The position numbers and the translations under genes are program-made. Under the pieces are notes generated by a model. It was not told the DNA's origin and did no database searches. It saw only the letters and a list, made by a program, of their open reading frames with translations. Positions 9,101 through 11,115 of a DNA stretch of 11,115 nucleotides are shown here, piece by piece (the first letter of the stretch is position 1; each line of letters starts with the position of its first letter). Source of the DNA: Candidatus Babelota bacterium (GTDB taxonomy: Bacteria; JAGOBX01); contig JAGOBX010000070.1 in the NCBI GenBank assembly GCA_017999075.1, positions 1 through 11,115 of the forward strand. The letters are read 5' to 3'.

Positions 9101-11115
9101 CAAACTCTATTCCATAACCCGCATTATTTTTAATTATATTACGTTCAATACGCATATCGCTGAAAAATACCATACTTATACCGTCAATACCGTTACGATA
9201 TATCAAATTATCAGTAATATTGTTGCTTATAGCAGTATTTATCATTATGCCATCTGATAAATTGTAACAGATATTATTTCCGGATATTAAATTGCTGTCG
9301 CTTGAAGAAATCATATTAAAACCATACTGTCCATTACTGTAAATATTGTTGTTCACAAATTTATTGTTCAAACTTGCCGACAGATAAAATCCGTCCCACG
9401 TATTGGTTTCAGAAATATTATTATAAAAATAGTTTGAATCGCTGTTATTGTTTAAAGAAAACCCGTCAGAGGATACTGATGCTCTGTTTCCTGTAAACAA
9501 ATTTGAATCTGCGTTATCCATCATAAATGCGGCCTGATTAGTATTCCCTGAACTTATATTATATTGAAATATATTGTTAAACGAACCAGAAATCCAGAAA
9601 CCGTATCCTGCTCCTGAAGGTATATAACAATTTGAAATGATATTCCCTGAAGCGCCGTTCTGTAAATACATTGCGCTGCCGCCGTTAACAGAACCGTCAA
9701 GTTTAACAGAATCTATCACAGATGAATCCACATTATTAAACCAGATATTATTTCTTCCATTTGTAACCCGAATATTTTTCAAGTATAAATTTGATTTGTT
9801 TAAAGCATAAATTCCGCGCGCTGCCTGAGCTGTTGTATTATTGAAATTTATTATTGTTGACACAGAATCAACACCTATAACTGAAATGCAATTTGTATCT
9901 ATAACAAAAGTATCATTTTCAAGATATGTGCCGGCATCAATATAAATTGTATCTCCTTCAGTTAAGAATCCTTCGAGATCGTTTAAAAACCGTTTGGGTG
10001 AGAATTTTGATACGCCATAATTTGAGCTTGAACCAAAAGCATAACAGAACGAATCTCCTGAAACAGAAGTATCGTTAATATACCAGACATTCGGCTGATT
10101 GGTGTCAATCCCGCCGTAATGATAAACTTTCATTGAATTGGAATACCATGATTCATTGTAAAATTTCTTCCCAGAATTCAAATGCGAATCAAACGCGGTA
10201 ACTCTATAATAATAAGTCTCACCTGAACTCACACTGTAATCAATATAAAAATTCGGTTTATAACCCGATGATACTATTATGGTATCATATAAAAATTTAT
10301 ACCAGTCGCCTGTATCTTCGTTTACATCAAGCTGATTTTTTAATGCTCTGAAAATATGGAATCCTGAAATATGCTCGTTATTATCATAATTTAACGATTG
10401 TCCAAGTTCATCTATTACAGGAGTATCGAAATATATAACTATAAATTGCGTTAATACCGTATCATATGATGTTATTGTCATTGTATTAGGAGCAACAGTA
10501 TCTGCGCCTGTTGCTGTGTCAATTTCAGAAAACCTATATGGCGACCATATAACTTTACCGCTAATCCCATTTATTTTCAAGGCTAATCCTGAAGAATCTG
10601 CAGTTGACCAGTAATTATTCCTAAAATTATAAGTTGTATCATTACTTGTATTAATTAACACTGCAGAATCAGGAAAATATGGCGATGGAATAAAATTATT
10701 AGATATAAATGTATCCGCTGACGACATTCCTGTAATATAAAAACCATAATTGAAATTTGAATCAACAGTATTTTGAGAAAAATAATTATTATCAGAACTG
10801 CTAACACAAATTCCATAACCGTTTACTGTTTTATTGTTAGAAACCATATTATTGGTAATTATGTTATGGGATGATGTATCAAGAAAAATTCCAATATTTG
10901 AATTATACCGAGAAATATTGTCTGTTATTGTATTATTATTGCTTTCGATCAAATAAATTCCATAATTCGCGTTAAATTGAGACAAATTATTTGAAACAGT
11001 ATTGTATTCAGAAACATTTAACCTTATACCTCTATAATTATTGTATTCTGATATGTTATTAGATATAGTACAATTATTAGAATAATCAATAAAAATACCA
11101 TTATTACTGTTATAC
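1..11115 (-). CDS. Giant multidomain surface/secreted protein (beta-helix + FN3-like + tandem Ig-like repeats), partial at both ends
   Basis: One reading frame stays open across the whole window on the minus strand, about 3,704 full codons, with no start or stop codon inside. Frame continuity is confirmed by Trp codons of recurring motifs at 10608, 10146, 8913, 8478, 5541, 4485, 4053, 3294 and 1101, all in the same phase. From the N-terminal side it encodes five modules of parallel beta-helix plus a beta-sandwich domain, then at least 15 Ig-like repeats. The product is rich in Asn, Thr, Ser, Asp and Tyr, with few Cys and modest Lys/Arg, which fits an exported protein. Family knowledge suggests an adhesin, stalk or polysaccharide-binding surface protein; that role is inferred. 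No catalytic site is recognisable. Signal peptide, anchor or secretion-system sorting domain would lie outside the window. No neighbouring gene or regulatory site is visible. Confidence 0.95.
180..452 (-). repeat. Ig-like repeat 14 (91 residues)
   Basis: Starts GELSVKILSPVNN; carries NDTVTIYVNGIVNSQF, GTGALINYGDSIT and TDKFDRSAYDT, ending INYF. Pairs with repeat 7. Confidence 0.9.
453..725 (-). repeat. Ig-like repeat 13 (91 residues)
   Basis: Starts AEPSAGLTAPSDN and carries NDTVTIYVNGIFNSEF and GYNDSVTVKLSDRFGRN, ending MNYY. Pairs with repeat 6. Confidence 0.9.
726..998 (-). repeat. Ig-like repeat 12 (91 residues)
   Basis: Near-consensus: NNYDTMAAVII, NSQINDTVIIYVNGIL, SLNGNWTGTA, NDSLTVKFTDKFGRIN. 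Pairs with repeat 5. Confidence 0.9.
999..1271 (-). repeat. Ig-like repeat 11 (91 residues, divergent subtype)
   Basis: Carries QTGYDTLTQII, GDTLWIYVNGIFQDSVTL, NNNGAWNGTA and VTVYPELN, ending VNYL. These match repeat 4 and no other domain. Confidence 0.9.
1272..1544 (-). repeat. Ig-like repeat 10 (91 residues)
   Basis: Carries NNNDTNIQDII, NSQSGDTVMIYVNGIF, LNAVWTGTAHFTDQAN and KDRFSRIYSDT. Pairs with repeat 3. Confidence 0.9.
1545..1826 (-). repeat. Ig-like repeat 9 (94 residues, position 1 of unit B)
   Basis: The same length as repeat 2, with the extra residues in the same loop (NPVNSNFVCDT). It is the most divergent member: LNSVFGGTVTL replaces LNGNWTGTA, and the FGR strand reads KFGEYN. 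Confidence 0.85.
1827..2099 (-). repeat. Ig-like repeat 8 (91 residues, last of unit A)
   Basis: Carries TTIESGTGDTVEVYVNS and ends GNYY. The ESG-x-GDTVE signature pairs it with repeat 15. One Cys occurs in GTWSCTA. Confidence 0.9.
2100..2372 (-). repeat. Ig-like repeat 7 (91 residues)
   Basis: Starts STLNVKIISPENN; the usual TGTA is TGTGIL and a GDTITVKLIDKFGR strand follows. Pairs with repeat 14 (LSVKILSPVNN, GTGALI). Confidence 0.9.
2373..2645 (-). repeat. Ig-like repeat 6 (91 residues)
   Basis: Starts VEPSIQI and carries GYNDSVTVKLTDRFGRN. Pairs with repeat 13 (AEPSAGL, GYNDSVTVKLSDRFGRN). Confidence 0.9.
2646..2918 (-). repeat. Ig-like repeat 5 (91 residues)
   Basis: Close to consensus: INSQINDTVTIYVNGI, NSQFSILSLNGNWTGT, NDSLTVKFTDQFGRIN. 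Pairs with repeat 12. Confidence 0.9.
2919..3191 (-). repeat. Ig-like repeat 4 (91 residues, divergent subtype)
   Basis: Carries QTGYDTFTQII, GDTLFIFVNSILQDSVTL, NNNGNW, and in place of the FGR strand VTVYPRLN, ending INYL. This subtype recurs only in repeat 11. Confidence 0.9.
3192..3464 (-). repeat. Ig-like repeat 3 (91 residues)
   Basis: Carries NNHDTNQQN, SGTTYNSKSGDTV, IFNSQISITGMNGSW and RTYYDTITINYF. The NSKSGDTV and QISITG segments pair it with repeat 10 (NSQSGDTV, QILISG). Confidence 0.9.
3465..3746 (-). repeat. Ig-like repeat 2 (94 residues, position 1 of unit A)
   Basis: Three extra residues sit in the first loop (YPVISNLSYDT). The second half diverges: LNNQTETVYAVVTDRFNRND in short reads NQTETVYAVV. 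It shares NQ-x-[ED]TV-[YF]-AVV with repeat 9. One Cys occurs in IFCNG. Confidence 0.85.
3747..4022 (-). repeat. Ig-like repeat 1 (92 residues)
   Basis: The first sandwich after FN3-like domain 5. It has GDTVTIYTNSL in place of the usual YVNGI and ends SYDTITVNYY. Like repeat 8 it ends NYY and precedes a 94-residue domain, so it may be the last domain of an older, otherwise lost, seven-domain unit. Confidence 0.85.
4023..4385 (-). other. Fibronectin type III-like domain 5
   Basis: About 121 residues, starting DTVSPQTPSFAGYD. It contains LSIRWSKPVNDEY, LSGYNLYRS, YSDTNNWENYI, IGETYYYRISSFDSH and FYNQSWYSNSYQI (Trp codon 4053-4055). It closely resembles FN3-like domain 2 and joins the beta-helix region to the Ig-like array; the boundary near 4023 marks the change of architecture. 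Confidence 0.8.
4386..5504 (-). other. Right-handed parallel beta-helix domain 5
   Basis: About 373 residues. The head is KWYVSSDTGNDLTGNGSE, then PYQTIYKALSMVEPFDTVF, the classic P-x-x-T-I-x-x-A-L opening of PbH1 proteins. Coils include NVIRYNYVQKGEGRGFYL, AVHDNISKYNSYDGYTI and IYNNIADNNSYYGFNF, again about 23 residues each. The end cassette is complete: YITGISSADT, NNW, SPANPDSAV, FRNNYWNTSDSS (Trp codon 4485-4487), and VLWTPFRITEIDT. It is the last helix before the Ig-like array. Confidence 0.85.
5505..5882 (-). other. Fibronectin type III-like domain 4
   Basis: About 126 residues, starting YDTVVPAAIQI. It contains VIIQWDTPAYNYDGS, GWAGFHIFKS, NFDTANWYINV, LNGTNYVYRITVFDSH and LYNNESWYSDT (Trp codon 5541-5543). 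The usual GETYYYR strand is here GTNYVYR. Spacing and end motif match domains 1, 2 and 5, so it belongs to the same paralogous set. Confidence 0.8.
5883..7019 (-). other. Right-handed parallel beta-helix domain 4
   Basis: About 379 residues. The head QDTGSMIVYVSNSGD matches helix 3. The next part (NGIYTETIYI, VINPSGDSS, LTGIY, CGTGVHLFNSD, SNAGIIVQNSDTVYI) matches helix 5. Central coils follow the Asn-ladder pattern (NILRFNTIKNNSGAGLHL, NKIGYNKIQSNDSYAVYI). The ending is a degenerate form of the cassette: YNYFGSTDTDRI, with Phe (codon 5988-5990) replacing the Trp of NYW, then ISFVPFRFNELDT. The helix thus looks mosaic relative to its neighbours. No enzymatic motif is seen. Confidence 0.85.
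7020..7367 (-). other. Ig/FN3-like beta-sandwich domain 3, unlike the other linkers
   Basis: About 116 residues beginning SPVANNLTLNGYTPN. Sandwich signatures are FVLNWNYSDADLNPQTD, IHLLIDNNSDFSSPEYD and the late strand FGINYIKLGINDGVGDS followed by ASYW. The W-x-Y-x-D-x-D motif with a later G-x-x-Y strand is typical of bacterial FN3/Ig-like domains found beside beta-helices. It lacks the DTVxP start and the SWYSNS end shared by domains 1, 2, 4 and 5, so it probably has a separate origin together with beta-helix 3. Confidence 0.65.
7368..8441 (-). other. Right-handed parallel beta-helix domain 3 (atypical)
   Basis: About 358 residues. The head YDTGSIKVYVSDLGN, SNP, DTATAF and ALNLLNPNNGFDTI closely resembles the head of beta-helix 4. 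The coils are less Asn-ladder-like and contain many Phe/Tyr (NCDFVNFYKAVDF, HCNFINCYYGVDGL, NNYFKNVYNAVSY). The NYW cassette and the W-x-P-x-R ending of the other helices are absent. Instead the end reads GICPENVDLDFDNSAD, then GYFGDSNPF, which resembles the common PbH1 ending of the type D-x-x-F-x-D before a final SP/NP. It is therefore a different helix subtype inserted in the chain. Confidence 0.75.
8442..8807 (-). other. Fibronectin type III-like domain 2
   Basis: About 122 residues, starting ADTVAPASPVI. It holds VTLVWSKPVNEEE, IAGYTLYRF, SDTNNWEPYL, SSGETYYYKISAYDSH and FYNKSWYSNSFKV (Trp codon 8478-8480). The segments WSKPVN, SDTNNWE and FYN-SWYSNS recur in FN3-like domain 5, so the two are close paralogues. 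It links beta-helix 2 to beta-helix 3. Confidence 0.8.
8808..10094 (-). other. Right-handed parallel beta-helix domain 2
   Basis: About 429 residues. The head reads VWYINDTSVSGDSF, then a strand GDTIYIDAGTYLEND (about 9924-9959), the usual opening of DUF1565/pectate-lyase-like helices. There follow about a dozen coils with patterns such as GFYLSAS-NNKFVNNNI, YGFNMISSSDSNLISGNNI and GISMVFFSD. The end is the conserved cassette: GSGDTFQKN, PNMAV, EYNYWGTSDSS (Trp codon 8913-8915), then IDFVPYRTSKIDT. This is the longest and most regular complete helix in the window. No catalytic triad is recognisable. The alternative, an enzymatic polysaccharide lyase, cannot be excluded from sequence alone. 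Confidence 0.85.
10095..10508 (-). other. Fibronectin type III-like domain 1
   Basis: This region begins at ADTVAPNTM and ends with FYNESWYSNSMKV followed by a short linker. Visible FN3 hallmarks are ISGFHIFRA (the strand that usually reads GYxIYR) and the late strand SGETYYYRVTAFDSH. At about 138 residues with linker it is longer than a standard FN3 of about 90; the extra length sits in the D/N-rich loops between strands. It follows the beta-helix directly and probably serves as a spacer or binding sandwich. Confidence 0.75.
10509..11115 (-). other. Right-handed parallel beta-helix domain 1 (N-terminally cut by window edge)
   Basis: About 202 residues of Asn-ladder repeats of the PbH1/NosD type, with the pattern N-[TI]-[IV]-x-[ND]-N followed by G-I-x-[LV]. 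Three consecutive coils are exactly 23 residues each. The domain ends in a conserved cassette: YITGMSSADT (about 10714-10743), SP..PDSAV, then RNNYW with the Trp codon at 10608-10610, then VIWSPYRFSEIDT. NYW near the C-terminal end is common in bacterial and archaeal proteins of this type. Such helices occur in polysaccharide lyases and in structural surface proteins. I see no lyase catalytic residues, so the function stays open. The first coils lie beyond the window. Confidence 0.85.
10866..11072 (-). repeat. Three 23-residue (69-base) beta-helix coil repeats
   Basis: Three adjacent coils occupy 11072-11004, 11003-10935 and 10934-10866. Each carries TIS/TVS/TIT, then N or D, N, I or L, then a YN/FN/YN turn, then G-I-[RYF]-L. 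The exact 69-base spacing without indels is direct evidence for coil-by-coil duplication and gives the register of the helix in module 1. Confidence 0.85.

Noticed and set aside
1-11115. Alternative genetic code with TGA read as an amino acid
   Set aside because: Conserved Trp positions use TGG and I saw no in-frame TGA, so nothing calls for recoding.
4386-11115. Polysaccharide lyase or other enzyme activity for the beta-helices
   Set aside because: The fold is shared with lyases, but no catalytic residue pattern of a known lyase family could be recognised, so no enzyme is called.
1-11115. A multigene defence or mobile system
   Set aside because: Only one gene is present, and no transposase, integrase, nuclease, toxin or RNA element can be read in either strand.

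Overview
The whole window lies inside one protein-coding gene on the minus strand. A single frame (codons whose lowest coordinate is divisible by 3) reads from 11114 to 3 with no stop I could find. That gives about 3,704 codons, and neither the start codon nor the stop codon lies inside the window. No other gene, RNA gene, mobile element, CRISPR array, promoter or terminator can be supported. The window is therefore a slice of a giant repetitive protein of well over 400 kDa, almost certainly exported and surface-exposed or secreted.

Reading N- to C-terminal (right to left), the protein has two halves. The N-terminal half (11115 to about 4023) is a chain of right-handed parallel beta-helix domains (PbH1/NosD-like, Asn-rich, coils of about 23 residues), each followed by a fibronectin type III-like domain. 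There are five such modules, the first cut by the window edge. The third differs: it lacks the usual helix ending and its partner domain is of another type. The C-terminal half (4022 to 1) is a tandem array of Ig-like beta-sandwich repeats, 14 complete and one cut. Most are exactly 91 residues. They are arranged as a higher-order repeat of seven domains with a period of exactly 1,920 bases (640 residues).

The DNA is AT-rich with A/T-rich codon use. Trp is read from TGG, and I saw no in-frame TGA, so nothing suggests a recoded genetic code. The architecture (beta-helix, FN3 and long Ig arrays in a giant Asn/Thr/Ser/Asp/Tyr-rich protein) is typical of uncultured AT-rich Gram-negative-type lineages such as Spirochaetota, Cloacimonadota or Delongbacteria-like groups. 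The species cannot be fixed from this window, and that placement is a weak inference.

Functionally, the beta-helices would form elongated rods that may bind polysaccharide or simply act as structure. The FN3-like domains would be spacers, and the Ig-like array a long stalk. No catalytic residues, signal peptide, sorting signal or anchor can be seen, because both termini lie outside the window. The most notable features are the internal evolutionary ones: the seven-domain duplication, the mosaic relations among beta-helix modules, and a conserved helix-ending cassette.
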